A stretch of 38,097 bases of DNA from NCBI GenBank assembly GCA_025934025.1, contig JAICYU010000009.1, forward strand, positions 1 to 38,097. The letters are read 5' to 3'. The stretch comes from Terriglobales bacterium. GTDB lineage: Bacteria > Acidobacteriota > Terriglobia > Terriglobales > Acidobacteriaceae. Made by a program: the position numbers and the translations under genes. Shown piece by piece: positions 24,489 through 32,675 of the stretch (its first letter is position 1; each line of letters starts with the position of its first letter). A model generated the notes under the pieces. The model was given only the letters and a program-made list of their open reading frames with translations, was not told the DNA's origin and ran no database searches.

Positions 24489-25388
24489 TTATTGGAACAG
24501 TTCATGCCTCGCTGCGTTGCGGATGGCGATCACCGCCGGATGCTGGAGCTTCCGTTCCGCGGAGATGGCATAGAACTGAAGCCGGACTTGCTGCGTGACT
24601 CCTACAATCGTGAGCTTCTTCTCTCTTCGGACTTGTTTCTGAAAGATGGCCGGCATCGGAAACAGGCCTGCGCCGGTCTCTCCGAAGGCCCGCAACAGCG
24701 CATAATCTTCAAATTCACCCAACACCATGGGCCAAAGCCCTTGAGATTCAAACCAGAAGTTAAGGCTCCGGCGAAACGCTGTGTTCTCGGTGGGAAGAAA
24801 GATGGGAGCGCCGTCCAGCACCTTGGGGAAGCCGGCACGAATCTTCTTCGCCGATTGTCTGGTCGCCACGAACATCACGCCGCATTCACCCAGCAGGTGG
24901 CTGTAAGCGCGGATCTTCAGCGCGGGATCCACGGGCGACTCAGAAAGCACCACGTCGAGCTCGTGCGTTGCGAGCCGGGCGAGAAGTTGGTCTGATGAGG
25001 CTTCCCGGCATACCAGACGGACGCTCTCGCTCAGCCGGAGCGCCGGTTGGAGCAGCGCTTGCGCTACTACCTTTGGCATCACGTCCACAATCCCCACGTC
25101 CAGCCGCAGAGGCCTGCCCACCGGCCGATTCCTTACAACGTCGAGCATTTCGCGTCCCAAAGCAAAAATGTCTTCCGCATAGCTGAAGACAATCTTGCCA
25201 GTCTCGGTCAGCAGCAGCCGGCGTCCCGAACGTTTGAGAAGCTTTTCCCCGAGCTGTTCCTCCAGGCGCTTCAACTGCGTGCTGATGGCAGGAGGGGAAA
25301 CACGCATTTCACGGCTGGCTTGATGAATGCCTCCCGCGCGGACAACGGTCCAGAAATAAAGCAGGTGATGATAGTTCAGCCACTCCAT
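24489..25388 (-). CDS. nhaR: LysR-family regulator, NhaR-like
   Basis: A 299-residue LysR-type activator. The N-terminus MEWLNYHHLLYFWTVVRAGG aligns closely with NhaR (NYNHLYYFW in E. coli from memory), and the winged helix-turn-helix spans about residues 9-51. The effector domain keeps NhaR features such as DVGIVDVMPK, LGECGVMF, FWFESQGLWP, LGEFEDYALLRAFGE and QHPAVIAI. In enterobacteria NhaR responds to Na+ and activates nhaA and stress genes. No antiporter gene is in the window, so the target may differ. The ATG at 25388 fits the family start; a TTG at 25412 is also open. AGGAGG lies 12 bases before the ATG, a long spacing. It is divergent from the hpf-like gene, with a palindrome in between. 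Confidence 0.88.
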   Translation of the reverse strand: MEWLNYHHLLYFWTVVRAGGIHQASREMRVSPPAISTQLKRLEEQLGEKLLKRSGRRLLLTETGKIVFSYAEDIFALGREMLDVVRNRPVGRPLRLDVGIVDVMPKVVAQALLQPALRLSESVRLVCREASSDQLLARLATHELDVVLSESPVDPALKIRAYSHLLGECGVMFVATRQSAKKIRAGFPKVLDGAPIFLPTENTAFRRSLNFWFESQGLWPMVLGEFEDYALLRAFGETGAGLFPMPAIFQKQVRREKKLTIVGVTQQVRLQFYAISAERKLQHPAVIAIRNAARHELFQ

Positions 25389-25413
25389 CGCGCCAATTTG
25401 CCTCCTAAGCAAC

Positions 25414-25432
25414 CGTTAACAAAATGTTAACG
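25414..25432. promoter_or_regulatory. Palindrome between nhaR-like and hpf-like genes
   Basis: CGTTAAC (25414-25420) and GTTAACG (25426-25432) are perfect inverted arms around AAAAT. The site lies 26 bp upstream of the regulator ATG and about 78 bp before the hpf-like start. LysR regulators usually bind inverted repeats between themselves and a divergent target, so this is a candidate NhaR-like box. Inference from position and symmetry only. Confidence 0.5.
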
Positions 25433-25509
25433 CATTGCTCGACTTTATGTAATTTTCTTGAACATGCTGCCGCGTTACATTTAAGCCATCGGATGTTGAA
25501 GGAGGATGC

Positions 25510-25839
25510 ATGTACGTTGAGCTTCGTACGGTGAGTACCGTTGCGACCGAGGTACTTCAAAGCTATATCGAGCGGCGCCTGCGGTTTTCACTCAGCAGGT
25601 TTGGAGAGCGGGTGGGCCGGGTTTCAGTAACCGTCTCCTGCGACAACGCCGGCACATTTACCTGCCGGATCCATACGGAAATGATGCCGTTCGGCGCTGT
25701 AAGCGTCAGAGAGACTGATCTCGATCTGTTTGCCGCGATGGATCGCGCCACTGGCAAACTGGGTCGGCTATTCAAGAAGGAATTGGAGCGAGCGCGCGAA
25801 ATTCGCAACAGCCGTGAATCTGTTCGGCTGGCTGCCTAG
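25510..25839 (+). CDS. HPF/RaiA-family ribosome hibernation factor
   Basis: A 109-residue protein with the beta-alpha-beta-beta-beta-alpha pattern of the HPF/RaiA (sigma-54 modulation) family: VLQSYIERRLRFSLSRFGERVGRVSVTVS, split here as helix then strand, FTCRIHTEMMP, and the basic helix DLFAAMDRATGKLGRLFKKEL. Members bind the 30S subunit and silence ribosomes in stationary phase or stress. The length fits the short HPF form without the dimerising C-terminal domain. AAGGAGG sits 5 bases before the ATG at 25510. A universal stress protein gene follows after 14 bp, so they are probably one transcript. The divergent neighbour is the NhaR-like regulator. Confidence 0.78.
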   Translation: MYVELRTVSTVATEVLQSYIERRLRFSLSRFGERVGRVSVTVSCDNAGTFTCRIHTEMMPFGAVSVRETDLDLFAAMDRATGKLGRLFKKELERAREIRNSRESVRLAA

Positions 25840-25853
25840 AAAGGAGTTTTTTA

Positions 25854-26777
25854 ATGCAACAACTATTAAAGCCATCGCCCATTGATTTGGAAAACATTCT
25901 GTTGGTCACTGGAGCGCCGCCCTGGCGAGATCTGTCACTCCCGTATGCACGGGAACTGGCGCACACCCATGGCGCGCGCATGCAGGTAGCGCACCTGGTC
26001 TCAGCCGAGTTGCGCAGCAAAGTAACGGAGTTACGAGCTCGCCAAAACGGCGGATTGGCATCACAAGTTTCAAACGCGAAGCCTCATGCTCCGGCACTGG
26101 TGGACCGTTCCGGCCTGGAGGAAACATTGCTTGAGATTACGGCGCACCAAAATTTCGATCTGGTAATTGCCAGCTCGATGATCCCTCGACCGGGCAGCGC
26201 ACCATCACTCGGTCAGGCGGTTGAACAGGCATTGAGCCTAGCGGATTCTCCGGTTCTGGTGTTTGGGCCGCGCGTTGTTGAAGATGCTTCCAAGACTCGG
26301 CCGCACAGCATCGTGCATGCGATTGATTTCTCGCCCCAGGCCATCGCGGCCGGGGAGCACGCGCTTTCGTGGGCGCAGGAACATCTGGCATGGCTCACCA
26401 TGCTGCACGTTGTCGAGGGCATTCAACCCCGAGACGAGAACGCGCGCGCCGGCGTGGCGAAACCATTTCGCCGCTGGATGGAAGAACTTGTCCCCGCCGA
26501 GGCGTCGCTGTGGTGCGAAGTGGACCATCGCATTGAGTTCGGCAACCCCGCGGATTCGATTGTCGCCACCACGCGAGAAATGGATGCTGGGCTGATCGTG
26601 ATCGGACTCTCCGGGCTGGATGGCGCCGCGAGTCACAGCGCCGGCTGCACAGCAAGAAAAGTAATGATGGAAGCTCCATGTCCGGTCCTGGTGGTCAGGG
26701 ACTACATGGTGAAGCGGGCTGCAGTTCCCGTGGCTAAAAGGCAGGAGCAGCGTTTCGCAATGCCGCTTGCTGCCTGA
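25854..26777 (+). CDS. Universal stress protein with tandem UspA domains
   Basis: A 307-residue protein with two UspA-like domains: residues about 12-145 (NILLVTGAPPWRDLSLPYARELA and LVIASSMIPRPG, ending SPVLVFGPR) and about 155-293 (IVHAIDFSPQAIAAGEHAL, GLIVIGLSGLDG, ending PCPVLVVRD). The first domain has a degenerate nucleotide loop; the second ends in GCTARKVMMEAPCPVL in place of the ATP-binding G-x2-G-x9-G-S/T motif, so ATP binding is uncertain. Such tandem Usps accumulate during starvation and redox stress. The ATG at 25854 has AAGGAG 9 bases upstream and lies 14 bp after the HPF-like gene. Confidence 0.88.
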   Translation: MQQLLKPSPIDLENILLVTGAPPWRDLSLPYARELAHTHGARMQVAHLVSAELRSKVTELRARQNGGLASQVSNAKPHAPALVDRSGLEETLLEITAHQNFDLVIASSMIPRPGSAPSLGQAVEQALSLADSPVLVFGPRVVEDASKTRPHSIVHAIDFSPQAIAAGEHALSWAQEHLAWLTMLHVVEGIQPRDENARAGVAKPFRRWMEELVPAEASLWCEVDHRIEFGNPADSIVATTREMDAGLIVIGLSGLDGAASHSAGCTARKVMMEAPCPVLVVRDYMVKRAAVPVAKRQEQRFAMPLAA

Positions 26778-26891
26778 CAACAGAAAACGCAAATCAATCT
26801 GTTGACCGCGCGTCGAACACGCTTGCCCCCGCGAATGGCAAGCCCGGCTGCCGGTAAGACATTCGTCAAGACAGGAAAGAATGGAGTAGTG

Positions 26892-27311
26892 ATGACTATG
26901 AAAAGGGGAAGAATCGTTATAACGCAATCGGATTTTGAAAAGCTTGAGCGTCTGCTGAGTTCTCCCACAGCGGTCAAGCCGCACGACGAGCAGCATCGCC
27001 AGGCGCTGGCGGAAGAACTCGATGGCGCCATCGTTGTAGCTGAAGGCGACGTTCCTGATGATGTTCTAACCATGAACTCGCGAGCGCGCGTTCGTGACTT
27101 GACGACACGGCGGGAATTCGAGTGCCAAATCGTGTTGCCCGGCAAAGCCGACCCGGGCAAGAACCGTATTTCGGTGCTGGCGCCGATCGGGACAGCGTTG
27201 CTGGGGTATCGAGCTGGCGACACGGTCGAATGGCCAGTGCCGGCGGGATTGCGGCGGCTCCGTATTCTTGCTGTGGAGTACCAGCCAAAAGTGGAAAGCA
27301 TGGCTGCATGA
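26892..27311 (+). CDS. rnk: Rnk-like GreA/GreB-family RNA polymerase-binding protein
   Basis: A 139-residue protein with an N-terminal short helical part (ITQSDFEKLERLL) and a GreA/GreB C-terminal FKBP-like domain (MNSRARVRDL, QIVLPGKADPGKNRISVLAPIGTALLGYRAGDTVEWPVP). The size and domain order match Rnk, which binds RNA polymerase in the secondary channel and was first described as a regulator of nucleoside diphosphate kinase. The ATG at 26892 is preferred: GGAG lies 5-6 bases upstream; the open frame extends further up without a good start, and an ATG at 26898 is possible. The gene is 114 bp after the universal stress gene and belongs to the stress cluster. Confidence 0.88.
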   Translation: MTMKRGRIVITQSDFEKLERLLSSPTAVKPHDEQHRQALAEELDGAIVVAEGDVPDDVLTMNSRARVRDLTTRREFECQIVLPGKADPGKNRISVLAPIGTALLGYRAGDTVEWPVPAGLRRLRILAVEYQPKVESMAA

Positions 27312-27351
27312 GTCTGTGCGGGATTTCAGCAACTGGCAACTATTGACTCAG

Positions 27352-27371
27352 GGAGGGCCAACCGGCCCTCC
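27352..27371 (+). terminator. GC-rich hairpin after rnk, probable terminator
   Basis: GGAGGGCC (27352-27359), AACC loop, GGCCCTCC (27364-27371): a perfect 8-bp GC stem 41 bp after the rnk stop. The downstream tract (GAGCAGTGTCTTTGG) is not a clean T-run, so it may be a weak or factor-assisted terminator. Confidence 0.55.
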
Positions 27372-27430
27372 GAGCAGTGTCTTTGGTCCTCTAAGGCGAA
27401 CACCTACAGTGGCAAACACATGCTTGGGAC

Positions 27431-27439
27431 TGGCATACT
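27431..27439 (+). promoter_or_regulatory. Possible extended -10 promoter directly before aceE
   Basis: TG at 27431-27432, one base, then CATACT (27434-27439) resembles an extended -10 element. The ATG of aceE begins 7 bases later at 27446, and no Shine-Dalgarno precedes it, so a leaderless mRNA is possible. No -35 match was found. Confidence 0.35.
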
Positions 27440-27445
27440 AGTTAC

Positions 27446-30112
27446 ATGCACGCACAACCGAAGTTTGCTCTGGAACCGGATTTCCAGGAGATCTCTGAAT
27501 GGCTTGAGGCATTTGATCAAGTAGTAGCCGATGCGGGTCCCGATCAGGGCGCCCGCCTGCTGGAAGCTCTTTCCCGCCGCGCGCGGGAAGCCGGTGTGGA
27601 AATCCCCGGCCAGCTTAATACGCCTTATATCAATACCATCCCCGTAGAAGAAGAAGTTGCTTATCCTGGCGATCGCGCCATGGAGCGCAGAATCAAGAGC
27701 CTGATTCGCTGGAACGCGATGGCCATGGTTCACCACCAGAATAAGCGCGATCCCGGAATCGGTGGGCACATTTCAACTTATTCTTCAGTAGCGACCCTAT
27801 TCGAAGTCGGCTTCAATCATTTCTTTCACGCAAAATACGGCGACCAGCCGGGCGACTTCGTTTACTTTCAAGGCCACGCCTCGCCCGGAGTCTACGCGCG
27901 CGCCTTTCTGGAGGGGCGGATCACGGAAGAGCATCTGGAGAACTTCCGCCACGAGCTGCGCGGCGCTCCAGGACTCTCGTCCTATCCACATCCGTGGCTT
28001 ATGCCGCAGTTCTGGAATTTCCCCACGGTATCCATGGGGCTGGCGCCGATCAGCGCCATTTACCAGGCGCGCTTTATGCGCTATCTGGAAAATCGCGGAT
28101 TGATCGCCAAGACACCGCGTAAGATCTGGGCTTTTTTGGGCGATGGTGAAACCGACGAGCCAGAGTCGCTGGGATCCATCACACTGGCTGCACGCGAGCG
28201 GCTCGACAATTTGGTTTTCGTGATCAACTGCAACTTGCAGCGACTGGATGGGCCGGTGCGCGGCAACGGCAAAATCATTCAGGAACTTGAAGCGGCGTTC
28301 AAAGGCGCCGGATGGAACGTGATCAAAGTGGTTTGGGGTTCCAATTGGGACCCCCTGCTGGCGCGCGACCACTCCGGCCTGCTGCTCAAGCGTATGGAAG
28401 AATGCGTGGACGGCGAATACCAGGCATTCAAGGCAAAAGATGGAGCGTTCGTTCGCAAAGAATTCTTCGGCAAATATCCCGAGACGGCCAAGCTGGTCGA
28501 GAACATGAGTGACGACGAGATCTGGCGTCTCCAACGCGGCGGTCTCGATCCGCAGAAGGTCTACAACGCTTATCTCCGAGCCACGGAGCACACCGGCGGG
28601 CCGACTGTGATTCTGGCCAAGACGATCAAAGGCTACGGATTGGGATCGGCGCAGGCACGCAATGCTACGCACCAGGAAAAGAAGATGACGGACGAAGCGC
28701 TCTCCGCGTTTCGCGCACGCTTCGAGATTCCTATTCCCGACAAGGCAGCGAAAGAAGGAGCACCGTACCTTCCGCCCAAGGACAGCCCGGAAATCAAGTA
28801 CATGCTGGAGCGCCGGCGCGAGTTGGGCGGATTCTTGCCTTCGCGCGAAGTCCCGGAGAAGTTGTTCGATGCGCCGCCGCTGGATCTCTTCTCTGAATCG
28901 CTGGCCGGTTCACGCGGCCGTGCTGTCTCCACCACGATGGGCTTCGTCAGCATGCTGCGCGTTCTGCTGAAGGATGAGAAGCTCGGCAAGCTGGTGGTCC
29001 CCATTGTGCCTGACGAGGCGCGCACCTTCGGTATGGAGTCAGTCTTCCGGCAGGTAGGCATTTACGCCAGCCAGGGACAGCTCTACCGTCCTCACGATCA
29101 AGACATGCTGCTCTACTATCGGGAGGAGAAGAGCGGGCAGATTCTGGAAGAAGGAATCACGGAAGCAGGTTCCATGGCTTCGATGAGCGCGGCGGGAGCG
29201 GCGTACGCCAACTACCACGTGCCGACGATTCCGTTCTTCATCTTCTATTCGATGTTCGGCTTCCAACGTGTGGGCGATCTGATCTGGGCATTTGGCGACG
29301 CGCGTGGCAAAGGCTTCATGCTGGGCGGTACAGCCGGCAGAACAACTCTGCTAGGGGAAGGGCTGCAACATCAGGACGGACACTCGCCGCTGCTGGCCAG
29401 CACCGTTCCTACCTGCGCCAGCTATGATCCGGCTTACGTGTACGAGATCGCTGTGATCGTGCAGGAAGGGTTGCGCCGCATGTATCAGGAAAAGGAAGAC
29501 CGCTTCTATTACCTGATGCTATACAACGAAGACTATGCCATGCCGGAAATGCCGCAAGGTTCGCAGGAAGGCATTCTGCGGGGCATCTACAAATTGAAAC
29601 CGGCGGAAGGCAAGAAGGCGGTGGTGCATCTTTTCGGCAGTGGAACGATTTTGAACGAAGCTCTGAAGGCGCAACAGATTTTGACGGAAAAATATAAGAT
29701 CCCTGCCGATGTCTGGAGCGTCACCAGCTACAACGAACTCCGCCGCGATGCGCTCGCGGTGGAACGCTGGAACCGTCTGCATCCTGCAGAACAGGCCAGG
29801 AAGCCTTACATCGTGAGCACGCTTGACGGTTCTGACGGCCCAATCGTAGCCGCCAGCGACTACATCAAGGCCGTTCCTGACCAGCTTGCTCCCTGGCTCG
29901 GCACGCGCATGGTCTCGCTCGGCACGGATGGCTTCGGCCGCAGCGACAACCGCCAGCATCTGCGCAAGCACTTCGAGATCAATGCGGAGTCTATCGCGAC
30001 AGCAGCGCTTTCCCGCCTCGCGCGCGACGGCAAGTTCGATGTGAAGAAAGCGCAAAAGGCTTTCGAAGAACTTAGCGTGAACACGGAGAAGATTGATCCG
30101 GTAAAGGCTTGA
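27446..30112 (+). CDS. aceE: Pyruvate dehydrogenase E1 component, homodimeric type
   Basis: An 888-residue protein, nearly the same length as E. coli AceE (887). It oxidatively decarboxylates pyruvate with thiamine diphosphate and passes the acetyl group to the E2 lipoyl domain, making acetyl-CoA. The ThDP motif begins GDGETDEPES (232-241) and ends at INCNLQRLDGP (260-270). Catalytic histidines are seen in IGGHISTY (His108) and FQGHASPG (His144). The middle and C-terminal transketolase-like domains carry VPDEARTFGMESVFRQ and LLGEGLQHQDGHSPLLAST. No aceF or lpd follows in the window, so the other subunits are encoded elsewhere. The ATG at 27446 has no clear ribosome binding site. Confidence 0.96.
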   Translation: MHAQPKFALEPDFQEISEWLEAFDQVVADAGPDQGARLLEALSRRAREAGVEIPGQLNTPYINTIPVEEEVAYPGDRAMERRIKSLIRWNAMAMVHHQNKRDPGIGGHISTYSSVATLFEVGFNHFFHAKYGDQPGDFVYFQGHASPGVYARAFLEGRITEEHLENFRHELRGAPGLSSYPHPWLMPQFWNFPTVSMGLAPISAIYQARFMRYLENRGLIAKTPRKIWAFLGDGETDEPESLGSITLAARERLDNLVFVINCNLQRLDGPVRGNGKIIQELEAAFKGAGWNVIKVVWGSNWDPLLARDHSGLLLKRMEECVDGEYQAFKAKDGAFVRKEFFGKYPETAKLVENMSDDEIWRLQRGGLDPQKVYNAYLRATEHTGGPTVILAKTIKGYGLGSAQARNATHQEKKMTDEALSAFRARFEIPIPDKAAKEGAPYLPPKDSPEIKYMLERRRELGGFLPSREVPEKLFDAPPLDLFSESLAGSRGRAVSTTMGFVSMLRVLLKDEKLGKLVVPIVPDEARTFGMESVFRQVGIYASQGQLYRPHDQDMLLYYREEKSGQILEEGITEAGSMASMSAAGAAYANYHVPTIPFFIFYSMFGFQRVGDLIWAFGDARGKGFMLGGTAGRTTLLGEGLQHQDGHSPLLASTVPTCASYDPAYVYEIAVIVQEGLRRMYQEKEDRFYYLMLYNEDYAMPEMPQGSQEGILRGIYKLKPAEGKKAVVHLFGSGTILNEALKAQQILTEKYKIPADVWSVTSYNELRRDALAVERWNRLHPAEQARKPYIVSTLDGSDGPIVAASDYIKAVPDQLAPWLGTRMVSLGTDGFGRSDNRQHLRKHFEINAESIATAALSRLARDGKFDVKKAQKAFEELSVNTEKIDPVKA

Positions 30113-30121
30113 GCTCCGGCC

Positions 30122-30179
30122 AGTGGACGAGACGGACTGAGTGGACAAAGTGGAAGTGGATAAAGTGGACTGAGTGGAC
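30122..30179 (+). repeat. Degenerate AGTGGAC tandem repeat
   Basis: AGTGGA(C) occurs six times in 58 bp, at 30122, 30140, 30149, 30155, 30164 and 30173, with mostly 6- or 9-bp periods. It begins 9 bp after the aceE stop codon. The unit length is too short for CRISPR. Simple slippage-prone repeats of this type are a likely origin; a role is unknown. Confidence 0.8.
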
Positions 30180-30342
30180 AAGTTAGCATGCCAATCTCTT
30201 TTTTTTCACTTTGCCCGACTCGATTCCTCCGCGCGGCGAGTGTGTTCAATCAGTCCATTTTCCTCCATTCTGTTTTCGTGCTCTGGCGTTACAATCAGGC
30301 CGTGATGGCAACATTGTTCCTCAATCTGGGTTTAGAGAGAGC

Positions 30343-31032
30343 ATGAAGAACCTGCTCAAGGTGAAGCTGCCTGCGGCAGTGGCGCTGCTGTGCCTGGCGT
30401 CGTACGTTGCCTTCCTGGAAGTGCAGGCCAGCGACGACACTGATGAAGACATCAGTTCGGCGGCAGTCTGGAACCCGAGCGAGCAGGAGTTGAAGCAAGC
30501 GGCCCAGGATTGCCAGGGACTCAGCGGCGATGACTATGCCGTGTGCTTCACCGACAACATGGACGAACTCGGCGCCTCGCCTGAGGCCGTGGATTTTGTC
30601 CAGGAATACGCAGATGACAATGCCGGCGCAATCGCCATTCTGAAGAGCTTTCATCCGGTAGACCAGGTAGATTTTGGCCAGGTGAGTTTTCCGCTCAGCA
30701 AGGACAAGGGCCAGAACTGGGTCCTGCTGAACGGCTTGCCGGAAGTCATCAATGTAAGCGATCCCAAACTCATTTCCCAGGCCGAGCTTCAGCAGAATGC
30801 GGATTACGCGGCGCTAAAGGCAGCCTATCCCGGCCTGCAGATCTCCTTCAGCACTGCCAAGCCTCTCGCGAAGAAAACAGCGGATGGAGGCCAGAGCTTT
30901 CTGATCAGCTATCCGCTGACAGAAAGCTGCTCGAATTGTAAAGTGCGAGGAGAAGCCAGCTACAGCTTCAACTTCAACGCAGCTGGAGAGTTCGTAGACG
31001 CCAGATTGATCAAAGTCACCCGCACCCGTTAA
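30343..31032 (+). CDS. Secreted or membrane-anchored hypothetical protein
   Basis: A 229-residue protein with a Lys-rich N-terminus and hydrophobic stretch (LPAAVALLCLASYVAFLEV), likely a signal peptide cleaved near VQA. The mature part starts with acidic DDTDEDISS, has a Cys pair in DCQGLSGDDYAVCF and another in ESCSNCK, and beta-rich segments (FLISYPL, EASYSFNFNAAGEFVDARLIKV). I recognise no family. The paired cysteines suggest disulfides outside the cytoplasm. The ATG at 30343 follows an AGAGAG purine stretch; a longer open frame exists upstream but lacks a signal-like start. The next gene (SDR) is 24 bp away on the same strand. Confidence 0.7.
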   Translation: MKNLLKVKLPAAVALLCLASYVAFLEVQASDDTDEDISSAAVWNPSEQELKQAAQDCQGLSGDDYAVCFTDNMDELGASPEAVDFVQEYADDNAGAIAILKSFHPVDQVDFGQVSFPLSKDKGQNWVLLNGLPEVINVSDPKLISQAELQQNADYAALKAAYPGLQISFSTAKPLAKKTADGGQSFLISYPLTESCSNCKVRGEASYSFNFNAAGEFVDARLIKVTRTR

Positions 31033-31056
31033 TCTAGCTTTCCAAGGAGAACACGG

Positions 31057-31845
31057 TTGGACCTGGGACTGAAAAACCGGGGTGTAATCGTCGCCGGCTC
31101 AAGTGAAGGAATTGGCCGGGCAGCGGCAGAGAGCTTCGCGCGCGAAGGAGCGCAAGTTGCAATGTGCGCCCGCAGCGAAGATCGGTTGCGCCAGGCCGCC
31201 GCGGCCATCCAGTCCGCCACCGGAGCGGAGGTTTATGCCGTGCCGCTCGATGTGACTGACGCTCCCGCGGTGCAGCGCTTTACGGAGAATGTGGCCAAGC
31301 GCTTTGGCCGGATTGACGTTTGCGTGGCCAACGCGGGCGGTCCCCCAGCCAAGAATTTCCTCTCAGTTTCAACTGACGAGTGGCGCAAGGCAGTAGAGAC
31401 AAATTTTCTCAGCGTCATCTATATGGCGAAGGCCGTGATCCCACACATGCAGCGGCACCGCTGGGGACGCATCATCACCATTACTTCCGTCTCCGTGAAG
31501 CAACCGGTTGCCGATCTGATAATGTCAAACGCCGTACGCGCCGGAGTTGTAGGTTTGGTAAAGAGCCTCTCGAACGAGTTTGGCAAAGACGGAATTCTGG
31601 TGAACAATGTCGCCCCGGGATATACCGCCACGGATCGCCTGAAGGAGTTGGCCGGGGTCCGTGCCTTAGCTGCGGGGAACCAGGTAGAAGACGTGTACGG
31701 GGCGTGGTCGGCGGAAATTCCGCTACGCCGCGTTGGCCAACCCATTGAAATTGCGGAGGCAATCGTATGGCTCGCTTCCGAGCGCGCCTCCTACATCACC
31801 GGCCAGACGCTGCTCGTGGACGGTGGCATTTACCGGGGTTTGTAG
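31057..31845 (+). CDS. SDR-family protein with an atypical active site
   Basis: A 262-residue Rossmann-fold protein of the short-chain dehydrogenase/reductase superfamily. The nucleotide loop is AGSSEGIG (13-20), and the NAG motif ANAGG is at 91-95. Ser144 lies in TITSVS, but the usual Tyr-x3-Lys is replaced: by alignment with the VVGL anchor, the Tyr position is Ser157 and the Lys position is Arg161 (SNAVRAGVVGL). A known BKR-like SDR subgroup has this change. Classical dehydrogenase chemistry is therefore doubtful. It starts with TTG at 31057, supported by AAGGAG 7 bases upstream. It ends with the usual VDGGIYRGL tail. It is 24 bp from the secreted hypothetical gene. Confidence 0.9.
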   Translation: MDLGLKNRGVIVAGSSEGIGRAAAESFAREGAQVAMCARSEDRLRQAAAAIQSATGAEVYAVPLDVTDAPAVQRFTENVAKRFGRIDVCVANAGGPPAKNFLSVSTDEWRKAVETNFLSVIYMAKAVIPHMQRHRWGRIITITSVSVKQPVADLIMSNAVRAGVVGLVKSLSNEFGKDGILVNNVAPGYTATDRLKELAGVRALAAGNQVEDVYGAWSAEIPLRRVGQPIEIAEAIVWLASERASYITGQTLLVDGGIYRGL

Positions 31846-31906
31846 CGGTCGAATCCGCTTGAACTCTTACATCTAAGACACACGCCGGCGCATCTTATTA
31901 GTCCGC

Positions 31907-32557
31907 ATGCTTCTCCTGGCGGCCTATCTGGTTCTTGCTGCTGTTACCTGCGCCCTGTGGTACTGGGTTTCTGTGCAGCGCCATCGCCGCCGCGCCCGGG
32001 AAGTGATTGTTTGGATCCAATCCGCGCTCTCGGGCCAGGGACAGGTCGGCGGTATCCGCTGGATGGCTCCTTCGCGCTTCAAAGTCCCGCTCTCGCTCAC
32101 TTGCGGGGTCTTTCACCGCGCCAGCGTGATGATTGAGATGATGCCGTGCGAATTTCCCATGCACTGGCTCATGGCGCGGTTAAAACGTCGTCGCGAGATC
32201 TTCACCTTCCAAGCGGACCTGGATCTCCCTCCTGCCTTCTCTCTGCACGTCCAGAACTTCCGCTGGTTTGCCCGCAGCAGCCGCCGGGCGCAGCGCAAAG
32301 AGAACGACTGGACCATCGAGCAGAGCGGTCCTATTGTCATCAGCACTCGCAGTGACTGGAAAAAGGAAATCTCCTGCGCCATGACCTCTCTGGCCAGAGG
32401 TGACCATGAATTTTCCAGCATTGAGTTCCAGCGCCGCAGCCCGCATTTTTCCGTAAGCCTGCCGCTGGAAGCCATTGCTCCCGGAACTCCCACGCAGGCT
32501 TTTCTGTTCGAGAGCATGCGCGAACTCGCCAGCAGCAGCTCCGCCAGCCTTTCCTAG
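31907..32557 (+). CDS. Membrane-anchored hypothetical protein
   Basis: A 216-residue protein with one N-terminal transmembrane helix (LLLAAYLVLAAVTCALWYWV, about residues 2-21), followed by a basic QRHRRRARE segment that would lie in the cytoplasm. The rest is a soluble mixed alpha/beta domain with no recognised motif; WMAPSRFKVPLSLTCGVFH and DLPPAFSLHVQNFRWF look like conserved cores. The tail is Ser rich. No ribosome binding site is clear for the ATG at 31907. It follows the SDR gene by 61 bp. Function unknown. Confidence 0.7.
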   Translation: MLLLAAYLVLAAVTCALWYWVSVQRHRRRAREVIVWIQSALSGQGQVGGIRWMAPSRFKVPLSLTCGVFHRASVMIEMMPCEFPMHWLMARLKRRREIFTFQADLDLPPAFSLHVQNFRWFARSSRRAQRKENDWTIEQSGPIVISTRSDWKKEISCAMTSLARGDHEFSSIEFQRRSPHFSVSLPLEAIAPGTPTQAFLFESMRELASSSSASLS

Positions 32558-32675
32558 CTCAATTCACTCACGCGTGTTTATTGCACCACCAGCGTCACTC
32601 TTGTCGAATGCCTGAACTGGCCCGCAATTCTCCTATGCTAGACTTTTCTCGCCAAAGCCTCAGGGAGGAACCCTC

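Noticed and set aside
27797-28672. 291-codon minus-strand frame
   Set aside because: Lies wholly opposite aceE, including its ThDP motif; no start signal.
30122-30184. Possible CRISPR array
   Set aside because: Units are 6-9 bp with no unique spacers; it is a degenerate micro-repeat.
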